Position numbers and translations under genes: made by a program
From: Desulfobaculum sp044987625
GTDB taxonomy: Bacteria; Desulfobacterota; Desulfovibrionia; Desulfovibrionales; Desulfovibrionaceae
Reading direction: 5' to 3'
Assembly (NCBI RefSeq): GCF_044987625.1
Contig: NZ_JBJDSB010000003.1
Coordinates: 62,001-126,000, forward strand
Length of the DNA stretch: 64,000 nucleotides
In this document: piece by piece, positions 36,333-46,052 of the stretch
How the letters are laid out: each line of letters opens with the position of its first letter
How positions within the stretch are numbered: position 1 is the stretch's first letter
The notes under the pieces: generated by a model
The model's input: only the letters and a program-made list of their open reading frames with translations
The model's database searches: none
What the model was told of the DNA's origin: nothing

Positions 36333-38735
36333 ATGCTGGAAGCCATACGTGGATTCGGGCAGGGATTGTTATTTGGGCGCGAGGATGCCGCCCGCCTTTC
36401 GCAGGATGATGCAACACATTTTGCCTTTTTGACCGGGCATGGCCGCCTGCGGCTGGAGCGTTTTTTGGGGCAGGGGAACCCTGTGGCCCTGTTTCTGCTG
36501 GAGGCCGACAACTTTGTGGTCTTCCGCGATATCTACGGCAGCCTTATTGCCGACCGCATCAACAGTGCCATGCTGGACGAGGCGCAGGCGCTGGCCGATG
36601 AGCTTTTGCGCGGGTGCCACGTGCGCTTTGTGGAGAGCATTGAACCCGGACGCGTGGTGGTGCTGTGCGGCGAGGACGAATGGGACAGGGACGCCCTTGA
36701 GGACGTGGCCCTCGCCTTTCGCCTCAAGGTGCGAAGCCGCATCAAGCAGGAGGCGTTGAACCTGACGGGGCAGTCGCTGAACGTGCAGTCGGGCTTTGGC
36801 CTGTTGGATGGCGGCGACAAGGACCTTGAGGCCAGCGTCTACCGCGCCCTGAGCGATGCGCGCCGCGTGGCCGCCGGAACGCTGGACAGCACCAAGCTGG
36901 CGCTGTTGACGGAGTTTCGTGATGTGCTGGACCGCCAGCTTATCCGCGCGGTCTACCAGCCCATCGTGAGCCTGTCGTCCGGCAATATTTTGTCGTGGGA
37001 GGCGCTGACGCGTGGCCCGTCCGGGTCCAATTTCCGTTCCCCTTCGGTGCTCTTTGACTTTGCCGAGGAGGTGGAACAGGTCTTTGCGCTGGAAAAGGCC
37101 TGCCGCGAGCGCGCCATCAGGGACGTTGGCCCCCTTGGGCAGGGGCGCAAGCTGTTTTTGAACGTGCATCCGCGCACGCTGGTGGACCCGCAGTTTTCGC
37201 CGGGGCAGACCGTCCACCTTTTGCGGGAGTATGGGCTGGAGCCTGTGGACGTGGTGCTGGAAATTACCGAGCGCCACAGCATCAAGGACTTTTCGCTCTT
37301 CCACCGGACGCTGGAGCACTACCGCAGTCAGGGCTTTCGCATTGCCGTGGACGACGTGGGCACCGGCTACTCGGGGCTGTGGTCCATCGCCCAGCTCCGG
37401 CCGGAGTATCTGAAGGTGGATATGTCCCTAGTGCGGGACGTGGACGCGGACCCGGTGCGGCGGGCGCTCCTTGAGACGCTGGTGACGTTCTCGCGCAATA
37501 TTGGGTGCCAGCTTATTGCCGAGGGTGTTGAAACGGCGTCGGAGCTGAACACGCTGATGCGCCTTGGGGTGCACTATGGGCAGGGGTATTTTCTGGCGCG
37601 TCCGGCCTACCCCAAGCCCGACCTGACGCCCGAGGTGCTGGGGAACTTCTCCCGCGTGGGGCACAGGGAGGAGGCCTCGCGCCGCTCATCGCCCATTGGC
37701 TCCCTTGCGTTGACGGTGCCCACGGTGCCGCGCGGGGCAACGGTGAGCGAAATTCGGCAGATGTTTGGCGACACCTCGCAGCCGCTGAGCTCCGTTGTGG
37801 TGGTGGACGACAAGGAGCGCCCGCTTGGTCTTGTCATGAGCCATCATCTGGACCACGCCCTCAGCACGCAATACGGGCTGTCGCTGTATATGAACCGCGC
37901 GGTGGAGCTCATCATGGACCCCGCGCCCCTGTACGCCGAAAGCTCCGCGCCCATGGAAAATGTGGCGCGGGAGGCCATGCAGCGGCCCAAGGCCAACATT
38001 TTTGACCATGTGGTGGTGACGCGCGGGGAAACGCTGGTGGGCGTGGTGACGGTGCAGGCCATGCTGGACGCCCTCGCCACCGTGCAGGTGGAGATGGCAA
38101 AGGGCGCCAACCCCCTCACCGGGTTACCGGGGAATGTGGTCATTGAGGCGGAAATGGAGCGGCGCATTGCCGCGCGCGAGTCCTTTTCCATTGTGTACGC
38201 GGACCTTGATAATTTTAAGGCCTACAACGACGTGTATGGCTTCCGTAACGGCGACGACATCCTTTTGCTGTTGGCGCGTCTGTTGCGCTGGGCGGTGAAT
38301 CGCCATGGCGATGGCGGGACGGATTTTGTGGGGCATGTGGGCGGCGACGACTTTGTGGTCATGTGCACCAGCGCGCGGGCGGAGCGCATTGCCAAGGCGG
38401 TGACGCGCTGCTTTGGGCGGCTGGTGCGCAAGCACTACTCCCCGCAGGACCGCGAGCGCGGCACGGTGCGCGCGCGGGGGCGCGATGGGGTGGTGGCGGA
38501 ATTTCCTCTGGTGTCCGTCTCCCTCGCTATTGTGGATTGCCGGGGAGAGGGCGAGATGGGCGCGTTGTCGCGCCACGCGGCGGAGATGAAGCACTACGCC
38601 AAAACCCTGCCCGGCAATGTGTGGGTGCGCGACCGCAGACGTATCACCGCGCGCGAGGGGGAGGCGGATGCGAAAAGTGCCAGTGCGCCGGGATGTTGCC
38701 AGCTTGAGACCTGTGCAGAGGACGCCCCGAAATAA
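36333..38735 (+). CDS. EAL-CBS-GGDEF cyclic-di-GMP protein
   Basis: An 800-residue soluble protein without membrane segments. An N-terminal ~190-residue region looks like a degenerate GGDEF fold. The EAL phosphodiesterase domain (about 205-445) keeps SWEALTRGP, FLNVHP, LEITERHS, DDVGTGYSGL, the LKVDMSLVR lysine and EGVETASE...GQGYFLARP, so it looks catalytic. Two CBS repeats (about 456-583) suit nucleotide sensing. A C-terminal GGDEF domain (about 600-770) carries HVGGDDF, with Asp in place of the usual Glu. The start at 36333 follows GGGGAGAG. Net activity, synthesis or breakdown of c-di-GMP, cannot be told from sequence. Confidence 0.9.
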   Translation: MLEAIRGFGQGLLFGREDAARLSQDDATHFAFLTGHGRLRLERFLGQGNPVALFLLEADNFVVFRDIYGSLIADRINSAMLDEAQALADELLRGCHVRFVESIEPGRVVVLCGEDEWDRDALEDVALAFRLKVRSRIKQEALNLTGQSLNVQSGFGLLDGGDKDLEASVYRALSDARRVAAGTLDSTKLALLTEFRDVLDRQLIRAVYQPIVSLSSGNILSWEALTRGPSGSNFRSPSVLFDFAEEVEQVFALEKACRERAIRDVGPLGQGRKLFLNVHPRTLVDPQFSPGQTVHLLREYGLEPVDVVLEITERHSIKDFSLFHRTLEHYRSQGFRIAVDDVGTGYSGLWSIAQLRPEYLKVDMSLVRDVDADPVRRALLETLVTFSRNIGCQLIAEGVETASELNTLMRLGVHYGQGYFLARPAYPKPDLTPEVLGNFSRVGHREEASRRSSPIGSLALTVPTVPRGATVSEIRQMFGDTSQPLSSVVVVDDKERPLGLVMSHHLDHALSTQYGLSLYMNRAVELIMDPAPLYAESSAPMENVAREAMQRPKANIFDHVVVTRGETLVGVVTVQAMLDALATVQVEMAKGANPLTGLPGNVVIEAEMERRIAARESFSIVYADLDNFKAYNDVYGFRNGDDILLLLARLLRWAVNRHGDGGTDFVGHVGGDDFVVMCTSARAERIAKAVTRCFGRLVRKHYSPQDRERGTVRARGRDGVVAEFPLVSVSLAIVDCRGEGEMGALSRHAAEMKHYAKTLPGNVWVRDRRRITAREGEADAKSASAPGCCQLETCAEDAPK

Positions 38736-39049
38736 GCGCCATGGCGCTGGAGGGGGGCAGGGGGCGAGGTGGGCGCTGCACGGGATGCGGCGTGAGGGAA
38801 GGAATTTCGGCGTTTGGCTGCGCTTTGGCGCTGTCTTTCATGGACAAGGCGACGTGATTTTTCTATCGTTCCCGTTTCGGTGGATGCGCCGGTACTCCAA
38901 TGCGGAGCCGGCTACAGGCCGCCGTGATGCGCCGTGTGAGATACAGCGTGAATGGCGCTGGCGTATCGCAATGCTCCGCCGCGTGTGCTGCATGGGGCAT
39001 GGCGCGTCCGTGGGAAGGGACAACGCAACATTTCATGAGAGAGATTCGC
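38736..39049. other. 314-base gap before icd
   Basis: No gene supported. Frames that run from here into icd lack a ribosome-binding site. I see no clear terminator for the preceding EAL-GGDEF gene and no well-spaced promoter boxes. Confidence 0.4.
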
Positions 39050-40192
39050 ATGCAGAAGACCGTGTACTATATCGAGGGCGACGGCATCGGTCCCGAAGTG
39101 TGGGCCGCAGGCCGCCCCGTATTGGACGCCGCAGTGCAGAAGGCCTACGGCGGCGAGCGCCGCATTGAGTGGGTGGAACTGCTGGCGGGTGAAAAGGCCC
39201 ACCGCGAAACGGGCGAATATCTGCCGGGGGCCACCATGCAGGCGCTTCGCGGCGCGCAGCTTGCCATGAAAGGCCCGCTCACCACTCCGGTGGGGCAAGG
39301 CTTTCGCAGCCTGAACGTCACCCTGCGCCAGACGCTGGACCTGTACGCCTGCATCCGCCCCATCCGCCACTTCAAGGGCGTGGAGTCGCCTGTAAAGCAC
39401 CCGGACGCCGTGGATATGGTCGTCTTCCGTGAGAATACCGAGGACGTGTACGCGGGTATTGAATACGCCGCAGGCTCGCCCGAGGCGCGCCGACTGCTGG
39501 AATTTCTGCGCGACGAACTCGGCGCCAATGTGGACGCCGCCGCAGGTGTGGGCGTGAAGCCCATCACGGAGCACTGCTCCAAGCGGCTGGTGCGCAAGGC
39601 CATCACCCACGCGCTGGATACCGGGCGCTCCAGCGTCACCCTTGTGCACAAGGGCAATATTATGAAGTACACCGAGGGCGCGTTCCGTGGCTGGGGCTAC
39701 GAGGTCGCGGCCGAGGAATTCGCCGGACGCGTGGTCACCGAGGATTCCGGCCAGAGCGCGGATGTGGTGATTAACGACCGCATTGCCGATGCCATGTTCC
39801 AGAACGCGCTGATGTACCCGGAGCAGTACGATGTGCTGGCCACCACCAACCTGAACGGCGACTACCTCTCCGACGCCCTTGCGGCGCAGGTTGGCGGGCT
39901 GGGGCTTGCCCCAGGCGTGAACATGGGCGACACCCTCGCCTTTTTTGAGCCGACCCACGGCACCGCGCCCACCATCGCGGGCAAGGACAAGGCCAACCCC
40001 GGCAGCCTCATTCTCTCCGGCGCCATGATGCTGGAGCACGCCGGAATGCCCGAAGCCGCGGCCCTTATCCATGCATCCATGGACAAGGTTGTGTCCTCGG
40101 GCCGTGTGACAGTGGACCTTGCCTCCCAGATTCCCGGAGCCACCACCATCGGGTGCGCGGCCTTCGGGCACCTGCTGGGCGAGCATCTGTAG
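39050..40192 (+). CDS. icd: Isocitrate dehydrogenase (NADP-type, short form)
   Basis: A 380-residue beta-decarboxylating dehydrogenase of the TCA cycle, converting isocitrate to 2-oxoglutarate. The substrate motif SLNVTLRQTLDLYACIRPI holds the serine and arginines that grip isocitrate. FRENTEDVYAGIEY, the catalytic-lysine region ITHAL...VTLVHKGNIMKYTEGAF and the metal-binding DRIADAMFQNAL and LNGDYLSD are all present. FEPTHGTAPTIAGKDKANP is the cofactor region. I use ATG 39050; an ATG five codons upstream is also possible. Confidence 0.93.
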   Translation: MQKTVYYIEGDGIGPEVWAAGRPVLDAAVQKAYGGERRIEWVELLAGEKAHRETGEYLPGATMQALRGAQLAMKGPLTTPVGQGFRSLNVTLRQTLDLYACIRPIRHFKGVESPVKHPDAVDMVVFRENTEDVYAGIEYAAGSPEARRLLEFLRDELGANVDAAAGVGVKPITEHCSKRLVRKAITHALDTGRSSVTLVHKGNIMKYTEGAFRGWGYEVAAEEFAGRVVTEDSGQSADVVINDRIADAMFQNALMYPEQYDVLATTNLNGDYLSDALAAQVGGLGLAPGVNMGDTLAFFEPTHGTAPTIAGKDKANPGSLILSGAMMLEHAGMPEAAALIHASMDKVVSSGRVTVDLASQIPGATTIGCAAFGHLLGEHL

Positions 40193-40233
40193 AGTTTTCT
40201 CCTCCCCGGTTTTCCGGGGCAGGGACAACGCGT

Positions 40234-40269
40234 AAAAAAACGGCGCGGCCAATGTGGCCGCGCCGTTTT
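40234..40269. terminator. Bidirectional terminator between icd and the ankyrin gene
   Basis: Perfect 12-bp stem ACGGCGCGGCCA / TGGCCGCGCCGT around ATG, with seven As upstream and four Ts downstream, so it can end both convergent transcripts. Confidence 0.9.
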
Positions 40270-40290
40270 GTCGTTTGTGCGGTGCCAGCG

Positions 40291-40800
40291 TCAGCTGGGG
40301 CTGACTGCGTGGCGGTTTCGGTGGGGGAACAGGCCAATAAGCCGCGCGCCAATGCGCCGGGACCGGCCCGGACGGGGCGGCGTATCGTCCGGCGTGGACG
40401 TGGCAGTCAGCGCTTCCTGCTCGCGCAGGTAGTCGCAAATATCCATATGGCCGTAAAATTCGGCAATCTGGATGGCCGTGTGCCCGTCAAAATCCGTCTG
40501 GCCGATGTCCGCGCCGTGCTCCACAAGCTGGCGGACCACGGCAAGGTGCCCCTCCATGCTGGCGGTGACGAGGACCGGCTCGTCAAACTCATTGCGGATG
40601 GACGGGTCCGCGCCATGCTCCAGCAGAACCCGGACAACTTCGTCATTGCCCTCATAGGCGGCGATGCACAGGGGCTGTTCGCCGTCCTCGTCCGGGGCGT
40701 TGACATTGGCCCCTGCGGCAATGGCGTCTTCCGCCGCGTCCGGGGCGTTGTCCAGTATGGCCTGCATCAGCCGTCTGGCGCCTGCGTATTCGTCGTGCAT
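40291..40800 (-). CDS. Ankyrin-repeat protein
   Basis: A 169-residue soluble protein. About four ankyrin repeats occupy residues 10-125 (AAEDAIAAGANVNAPDEDGEQPL, EVVRVLLEHGADPSIRNEFDEPV, AVVRQLVEHGADIGQTDFDGHTA), followed by a basic proline-rich tail (PPRPGRSRRIGARLIG). Such repeats bind other proteins; no partner can be named. GAGGAGGG lies just upstream of ATG 40800, so I discard the longer frame. It is convergent with icd and shares its terminator. Confidence 0.9.
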   Translation of the reverse strand: MHDEYAGARRLMQAILDNAPDAAEDAIAAGANVNAPDEDGEQPLCIAAYEGNDEVVRVLLEHGADPSIRNEFDEPVLVTASMEGHLAVVRQLVEHGADIGQTDFDGHTAIQIAEFYGHMDICDYLREQEALTATSTPDDTPPRPGRSRRIGARLIGLFPHRNRHAVSPS

Positions 40801-40951
40801 GGGACCCTCCTCTGGGATGCCCCGCCGCTTGTGGAAATCAAAACAGGGGGAATCCTCCATGCTCCGGTTATACACCGAAGGGTCCGCGCTTACAACCGCG
40901 AGTATGCCACAAATCTGTGACAATACTGTCAAAGTCAGGCGCTTCGGGAGG

Positions 40952-42610
40952 TTATGGCGTGCCGAAACCGCCGCCGCCCGGGGTCTCTATGCGAACGCGC
41001 TGGCCCGCCTTGAGGGCGGCGTGGAATTTTCCGGGGCAGTCGCGCGTGGTGCCGTCCGGGTCGATGATGCTGTTGCGGCCCGGCGTGCCGGGTGCGCCGC
41101 CGTCCAGACCATAGGGCGCGGTGGCGCGGCGCTCGGACAGGACGGTTATTTCGCAGTCCGACAGCAGTTCAATGTCGCGGATAAGGCCGCTGCCGCCGGT
41201 GGTTTTGCCCGCGCCGCCCGTGCCGCGCCGTACGGCGTATTCGCGCACGCGGAAGGGGTAGGCGTATTCAAGGGCCTCCACCGGGGTGTTGAGGGTGTTG
41301 GTCATGTGCGAGTGCACGGCGCTTTCGCCGTCGCGCAGGCGGGTGGCACCGGTGCCGCCCGCGAGGGTTTCGTAGTAGGCGAAGGGCGTACCCGTCCGCG
41401 CGTCAATGCCGCCGATGGCGGTGTTGTTCATGGTGCCCTGACTGGCGGCGGGAATGTCCGGCGCGCCCTCGCCGCGCGCCTGCGCCAACGCGCCAAGGAT
41501 GACGTCCACAACGCGCTGCGAGGTTTCAACATTGCCGCCAGCCACGGCGGCGGGGGGCAGGGCGTCGAGGATGGAGCCGGGGCGCGTCACCACGCTGATG
41601 GGCCGCATGCAGCCCGCGTTGGTGGGTATATCGCGCCGCACCAGACAGCGGAACACGTACAGCACGCCGGAAACCGTGATGGCACGCACGGCGTTGACAC
41701 TGCCCGCCACTTGGTCGGCGCTGCCGGTAAAGTCCAGCCGCGCGGTGTCGCCCTCGATGGTGACGGCGACGCTGATGCGCATGGCGTGGGCGTCCACGCC
41801 GTCGTCGTCCATCACGTCCTCAAAGGCGTATTCGCCGTCGGGGATGCTGGCGATGGTGGCGCGCATAACGCGCTCCGAGTAATCGTTGAGGGCTTCGGCG
41901 TAGAAGCGGACCTTCTCAAGGCCGTACTTGTCCATCAGCTCGCCAAGGCGGCGGGTGCCCGTGATGTTGGCCATAATCTGCGCGGAGAAATCGCCCTCGC
42001 GCTCGGCGGGGGTGCGCACGTTGTTGAGGATGAGGCGCATTAGGCTGGTGTCTATCTCGCCACCGCGCACAATGCGCACGGGCGGGATGATGATGCCTTC
42101 CTGATGGATGGAGGTGGACAGGGGCATAGAGCCGGAGGCCATGCCGCCAACGTCGGCGTGGTGGGCGCGGTTGGCCACATAGAATACGGGCGCGTCCTGC
42201 TCCGGGGCAAACACCGGGGCCACGATGGTGATGTCCGGCAGGTGGGTGCCGCCCTTGAAGGGATCATTCACCATCACCATGTCGCCGGGGGCAAGGTTGC
42301 CGTGCTCGATGGCGGCCTTGACGGACATGGGCATGGACCCAAGGTGCACGGGAATATGCGCGGCCTGCGCAATCATGTCGCCCGCAGCGTCGAACACGGC
42401 GCAGGAGAGGTCGCGCCGCTCCTTGATGTTGGGCGAAAAGGCCGTGCGGGTGAGGGTGACGCCCATCTCCTCAGCGATGGACGAGAACCGGTTCTTGAAC
42501 ACTTCCAGCAGGATGGGGTTTACGGTGGGCTGGTTCATGGGGGCCTCATGTGCGGGGCGGACGCTGTGTGGTCCGGTGGTGTGCGTCTGGCGCGTGGTGG
42601 TGGTCTGCAT
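40952..42610 (-). CDS. hyuB: Hydantoinase B / oxoprolinase-type subunit
   Basis: A 552-residue member of the HyuB family, partner of HyuA in ATP-dependent opening of hydantoins, 5-oxoproline or related lactams. Recognisable stretches are NPILLEVFKNRFSSIAEEMGVTLTRTAFSPNIKERRDLSCAVFD, the HIPVHLGSMPMSV box, GDMVMVNDPFKGGTHLPD and the HHADVGGMASGSMPLS metal-type histidines. The start at 42610 overlaps the hyuA stop by one base with GAGG upstream. An ATG at 42538 (MNQPTVNP) also has a good site and would remove a 24-residue polar leader. Divergent from a TRAP transporter. Confidence 0.92.
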   Translation of the reverse strand: MQTTTTRQTHTTGPHSVRPAHEAPMNQPTVNPILLEVFKNRFSSIAEEMGVTLTRTAFSPNIKERRDLSCAVFDAAGDMIAQAAHIPVHLGSMPMSVKAAIEHGNLAPGDMVMVNDPFKGGTHLPDITIVAPVFAPEQDAPVFYVANRAHHADVGGMASGSMPLSTSIHQEGIIIPPVRIVRGGEIDTSLMRLILNNVRTPAEREGDFSAQIMANITGTRRLGELMDKYGLEKVRFYAEALNDYSERVMRATIASIPDGEYAFEDVMDDDGVDAHAMRISVAVTIEGDTARLDFTGSADQVAGSVNAVRAITVSGVLYVFRCLVRRDIPTNAGCMRPISVVTRPGSILDALPPAAVAGGNVETSQRVVDVILGALAQARGEGAPDIPAASQGTMNNTAIGGIDARTGTPFAYYETLAGGTGATRLRDGESAVHSHMTNTLNTPVEALEYAYPFRVREYAVRRGTGGAGKTTGGSGLIRDIELLSDCEITVLSERRATAPYGLDGGAPGTPGRNSIIDPDGTTRDCPGKFHAALKAGQRVRIETPGGGGFGTP

Positions 42611-44598
42611 CAGCGTGCCTCAATGTCCATGATGATGTTGCCGAAGGCGTCAACCCGCGCCGTGGCGAAGGGGGGCACCGTCACGGTGGAGCTGTATTCA
42701 ATGAGAATGGCCGGGCCGGGAACGACGTTGCCGGGCAACAGCTCCCCGCGCGCAATAATGCGGGTTTCGCGGATTTCGCCGTCAAAGACCACGGGCTGTA
42801 CGCCTTTTATGGCGGCGTCTGGCACCTGCTCCGTCAGCGTCTGCGCCGGGGTGAGCTCCGGCTTGGCGGCGCGGCCTCTGGCGCGCAGGCGGATGTTGAC
42901 GATTTCCACGGGGCGGCCGGGGTTGCGGTAGCCGTAGCTGCGCTCGTGCAGGGCCTCAAAGGCGTCCACAACGTCGCCCTCCATGGGCACCATGATTTCA
43001 AAGGACTGTCCGGCGTAGCGCATATCAAGAAAGCGCTCGAACGCGATGGCGTCGTCGGCAAATCCCTCGCCGCGCAGTTCCGACAGGCCTTGCTCCTCCA
43101 GCGGGGCAAAGCTGCGGCGCAGGTCGTCTGTGGTGACGTCCTGCGCGGTCTGCATGACGGTTTGACTGTAGTCCTTGATGACGTCGGCCATAAGCATGCC
43201 CACGGCGGAGAGGATGCCCGCGTTCACGGGGACGAACACACGGGGCATGTTCAGCAGGCGCGCAAGGAAGGCGCAGTGCATGCCGCCCGCGCCGCCAAAG
43301 GAGAACAGCGTAAACTCGCGCGGGTCAAAGCCGCGCTCCACGGAGATGACGCGGATGGCGCGCTCCATGTTGGCATTGGCGACGTCGAGAATGCCCTCGG
43401 CAAGTTCCTGCGGGCTGAGGCCTGCCTCCTGCGCCATGGTCTCCATGGCGGTGCTCAGGCGCTCCGTCTCAAGGCGCATTTCGCCGCCGAGAAAGTGGTC
43501 CGGAACAAGGCGGCCAAGGTAGAGGTTGGCGTCCGTCACCGTTATGCGCGTCCCTTTGCCGTAGCAGATGGGACCGGGGTCCGCGCCAGCGCTTTCGGGA
43601 CCGACAGCAAGGCTGCCGCCTTCGTCCAGCGAGGCAATGGAGCCGCCGCCCGCGCCCACGGTGTGGATGTCGATCATGGGCACCTTGACCGGGTAGCCGG
43701 AGATGGCGGACTCCATGGTCAGGGGCAGGTCGGCGTCCAGCAGGGCCACGTCCGACGAGGTGCCGCCCATATCAAATGTAATAAGCTGGTCGTAGCCAGC
43801 GGCTTTGCCGATGCTCATGGCGCCCACCGCGCCGCCCGCGGGGCCGGAGAGGATGGTGCGGACGGATTCGCTCATGGCGGTATCCACGGAGATGGATCCG
43901 CCGTTGGACTGCATGACGCGCAGGGGATTGTTGCCCACGGCGGTTTTCAGGTCCGTGAGGTAGGCGCTCATCTTGGGCGAGACGTAGGCGTTGACCACCG
44001 TGGTGGATGTGCGCTCGAACTCGCGGAATTCCGACAGGATTTCATGCGAGGCCGACACCGGGATGTTCAGTTCGGCCAGCATGTCGCGCATGGCGCGCTC
44101 GTGCGAGGGCTCCAGAAAGGAAAAGAGAAAGCACAGGGCCACGCTTTCGGCCCCGGTTTTACGGATGGCCTCCACGGCGGCGCGGGCCGAAGCCTCGTCA
44201 AAGGGGGCGACTTCCTCGCCGTCCTGCCCAATGCGGCCGCCCACGCCAAAGCGCAGGTCCGCCGGGACGATATGCGGCTGGCGTCTGTAGCCAAGGTCGT
44301 AGAGGTCCGCGCGGTTTTGGCGGCCGATTTCCACAACGTCCGTAAAGCCCTCGGTACTAATGAGGGCGGTTTTGACGCCCTTGCGCTCAAGGATGGCGTT
44401 GGTGGCCACAGTTGAGCCGTGAACAATGTTCATGGAGGCGGGGGGGATATCGCCGCCGCATATATGCCGGATACCTTCAATGACGGCCTTGGACGGGTTG
44501 TCCGGTGTGGACAGGCGCTTGTGGACGCCCCAATTGTCCCCGTCCCTGTAGATAAAATCCGTGAAGGTGCCGCCAGTATCGACGCCGAGAATGAGCAT
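42610..44598 (-). CDS. hyuA: Hydantoinase A / oxoprolinase-type subunit
   Basis: A 662-residue ATP-using subunit. It begins MLILGVDTGGTFTDFIYRDG, the hydantoinase/oxoprolinase N-terminal signature of the actin-like ATPase fold. It also has SMNIVHGSTVATNAILERKG, the DMGGTSSDVALL phosphate loop and GGAGGMHCAFLARLL. With HyuB it would cleave a cyclic amide such as 5-oxoproline, a hydantoin or N-methylhydantoin, or act as an acetone-carboxylase-like enzyme; the exact substrate is unknown. GGAGG precedes ATG 44598. Confidence 0.93.
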   Translation of the reverse strand: MLILGVDTGGTFTDFIYRDGDNWGVHKRLSTPDNPSKAVIEGIRHICGGDIPPASMNIVHGSTVATNAILERKGVKTALISTEGFTDVVEIGRQNRADLYDLGYRRQPHIVPADLRFGVGGRIGQDGEEVAPFDEASARAAVEAIRKTGAESVALCFLFSFLEPSHERAMRDMLAELNIPVSASHEILSEFREFERTSTTVVNAYVSPKMSAYLTDLKTAVGNNPLRVMQSNGGSISVDTAMSESVRTILSGPAGGAVGAMSIGKAAGYDQLITFDMGGTSSDVALLDADLPLTMESAISGYPVKVPMIDIHTVGAGGGSIASLDEGGSLAVGPESAGADPGPICYGKGTRITVTDANLYLGRLVPDHFLGGEMRLETERLSTAMETMAQEAGLSPQELAEGILDVANANMERAIRVISVERGFDPREFTLFSFGGAGGMHCAFLARLLNMPRVFVPVNAGILSAVGMLMADVIKDYSQTVMQTAQDVTTDDLRRSFAPLEEQGLSELRGEGFADDAIAFERFLDMRYAGQSFEIMVPMEGDVVDAFEALHERSYGYRNPGRPVEIVNIRLRARGRAAKPELTPAQTLTEQVPDAAIKGVQPVVFDGEIRETRIIARGELLPGNVVPGPAILIEYSSTVTVPPFATARVDAFGNIIMDIEAR

Positions 44599-45070
44599 GA
44601 GTCCTCCAATTTTCCAACTTTGGCAAAGTGGCGACCAAAACGCCGCGTTATGCCGTCCTGCCCTGTGAGCAAAATGTATTCCATGCGGGCATCAGCGGAA
44701 AAATGCCGTTTTTTTGGTGGAATATAGGGCTTTCGCGCAGAATTTGTAAAATTTCGAATGCCTGTTGACTATTGGATGAAAAACACAATAATGTCAAAGC
44801 GAAAGCTGCAATTGGCAATATTGTGAAATTTTGGCTGATCGGTGGCGGCGGGTGGAACGTGTGGAAAACCGCATGGTTTCTTGCCCCGGAGCAAAGTGGA
44901 GTGGGCTGGTGCAACATGGCATGCACATTGCTCAGTCAGGAGTGTGGCCGAGGTCTCTCGGTCGACGTATCGCAACACTCCCTTTGACCGGGTTTCAGGG
45001 GGCCAACGCGTCTCCCCACGCTTCGCGCCCCCTGTCCGGTCCCCCTCACAGTCACCTCAAGGAGGCCCAC
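44599..45070. other. Divergent control region between hyuAB and the TRAP operon
   Basis: A 472-base, partly AT-rich region with no supported gene. On the plus strand TTGACT (44765-44770) and TAATGT (44789-44794) with an 18-base spacer form a plausible promoter for dctP. A small AATTT-GTA-AAATT repeat lies just upstream of it. No hyuA promoter is obvious. Confidence 0.45.
44765..44794 (+). promoter_or_regulatory. Candidate promoter of the TRAP operon
   Basis: TTGACT and TAATGT separated by 18 bases inside an AT-rich stretch. It would give a leader of about 270 bases before dctP, so other promoters nearer the gene cannot be excluded. Confidence 0.4.
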
Positions 45071-46042
45071 ATGCTCAAGCGAATTCTGCTTGTCCTTTGT
45101 CTGCTGCTCATCGCGGCCCCCGCCAGCGCCGCCACGGTGCGCATGAACTGCAACGCTATCTATGGTCCCAATAATTTCCATACGAAGGGTGCGGTCAGCT
45201 TTGCCGAAAAGGCGAAAAAGTACACGGACGCAACGGTCGTAATCGAGGTGCACCCCGGCGGAAGCCTTGGCTTCAAGGGGCCGGAACTGCTCAAGGCCGT
45301 CAAGGACGGCACCTTGCCCATGTCCGACATCCTCATGGGTGTTGTGGCGGGCAGTGACGAGGTCTTTGGCCTGTCCACCATCCCGCTGATTGTGGACTCC
45401 TACGACGAAGCCATGCGCTACTACGAGGCCTGCCGCCCCCAGTACGAAAAGGCCTGCCGCAAGTGGAATCAGAAGCTTCTTTACGCCGCCCCGTGGCCCC
45501 GCAGCGGCCTGTACACCAAAGGCCCCTTTGAAAAGCTGGCCGACATTGAAGGCCTGAAAATCCGCACCTACGACAAAAACGGCGCGGACTTCCTCAAGCG
45601 CGCCGATGCCAGCCCGCAGTCCCTGCCGTGGGGCGAGGTGTATTCCGCGCTGTCCACCGGCCTTATCGACTCCGTGCTTACGTCGTCCGTGTCCGGCGTG
45701 GACGGCAAGTTCTGGGAAGTGCTGAACCACTTCACCAAGGTGAACTACGCCTATCCGCTTAATATGCTCACTATCAATATGGACTACTGGAACGCGCTGG
45801 ACGCGGGCCAGCAGAAGGCCCTGATGCGCGCCGCGAAGGAAGTGCAGAAGGAACAGTGGGCTGCCTCGCGCAAGGCCGTTGAAGACTCGCTGAAGATTCT
45901 GGCTGAGAACGGCATCGTCATCACCGAGATGACGCCCGAAGTGGCCGCAGGTCTCAAAGCCGTTGCCGACGACATGCTGAAGGAATTTAAAAAAGACGCC
46001 CGCAGCGGTTCGCTGAAGGCGTTGGCCGCCTACGGCAAGTAA
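45071..46042 (+). CDS. dctP: TRAP transporter periplasmic binding protein
   Basis: A 323-residue solute receptor of the DctP family. Signal peptide MLKRILLVLCLLLIAAPASA, then mature protein with EVHPGGSLGFKGPELLKAVKDGTLPMSDI, the central helix and the ligand-binding PWPRSGLYTKGPFEKLADIEGLKIRTY (the arginine that grips the ligand carboxylate lies here). It brings an organic acid to the DctQM permease. AAGGAGG lies five bases before ATG 45071. The neighbouring hydantoinase genes suggest a cyclic amide or carbamoyl compound as ligand. Confidence 0.94.
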   Translation: MLKRILLVLCLLLIAAPASAATVRMNCNAIYGPNNFHTKGAVSFAEKAKKYTDATVVIEVHPGGSLGFKGPELLKAVKDGTLPMSDILMGVVAGSDEVFGLSTIPLIVDSYDEAMRYYEACRPQYEKACRKWNQKLLYAAPWPRSGLYTKGPFEKLADIEGLKIRTYDKNGADFLKRADASPQSLPWGEVYSALSTGLIDSVLTSSVSGVDGKFWEVLNHFTKVNYAYPLNMLTINMDYWNALDAGQQKALMRAAKEVQKEQWAASRKAVEDSLKILAENGIVITEMTPEVAAGLKAVADDMLKEFKKDARSGSLKALAAYGK

Positions 46043-46052
46043 GAAGGACGCT

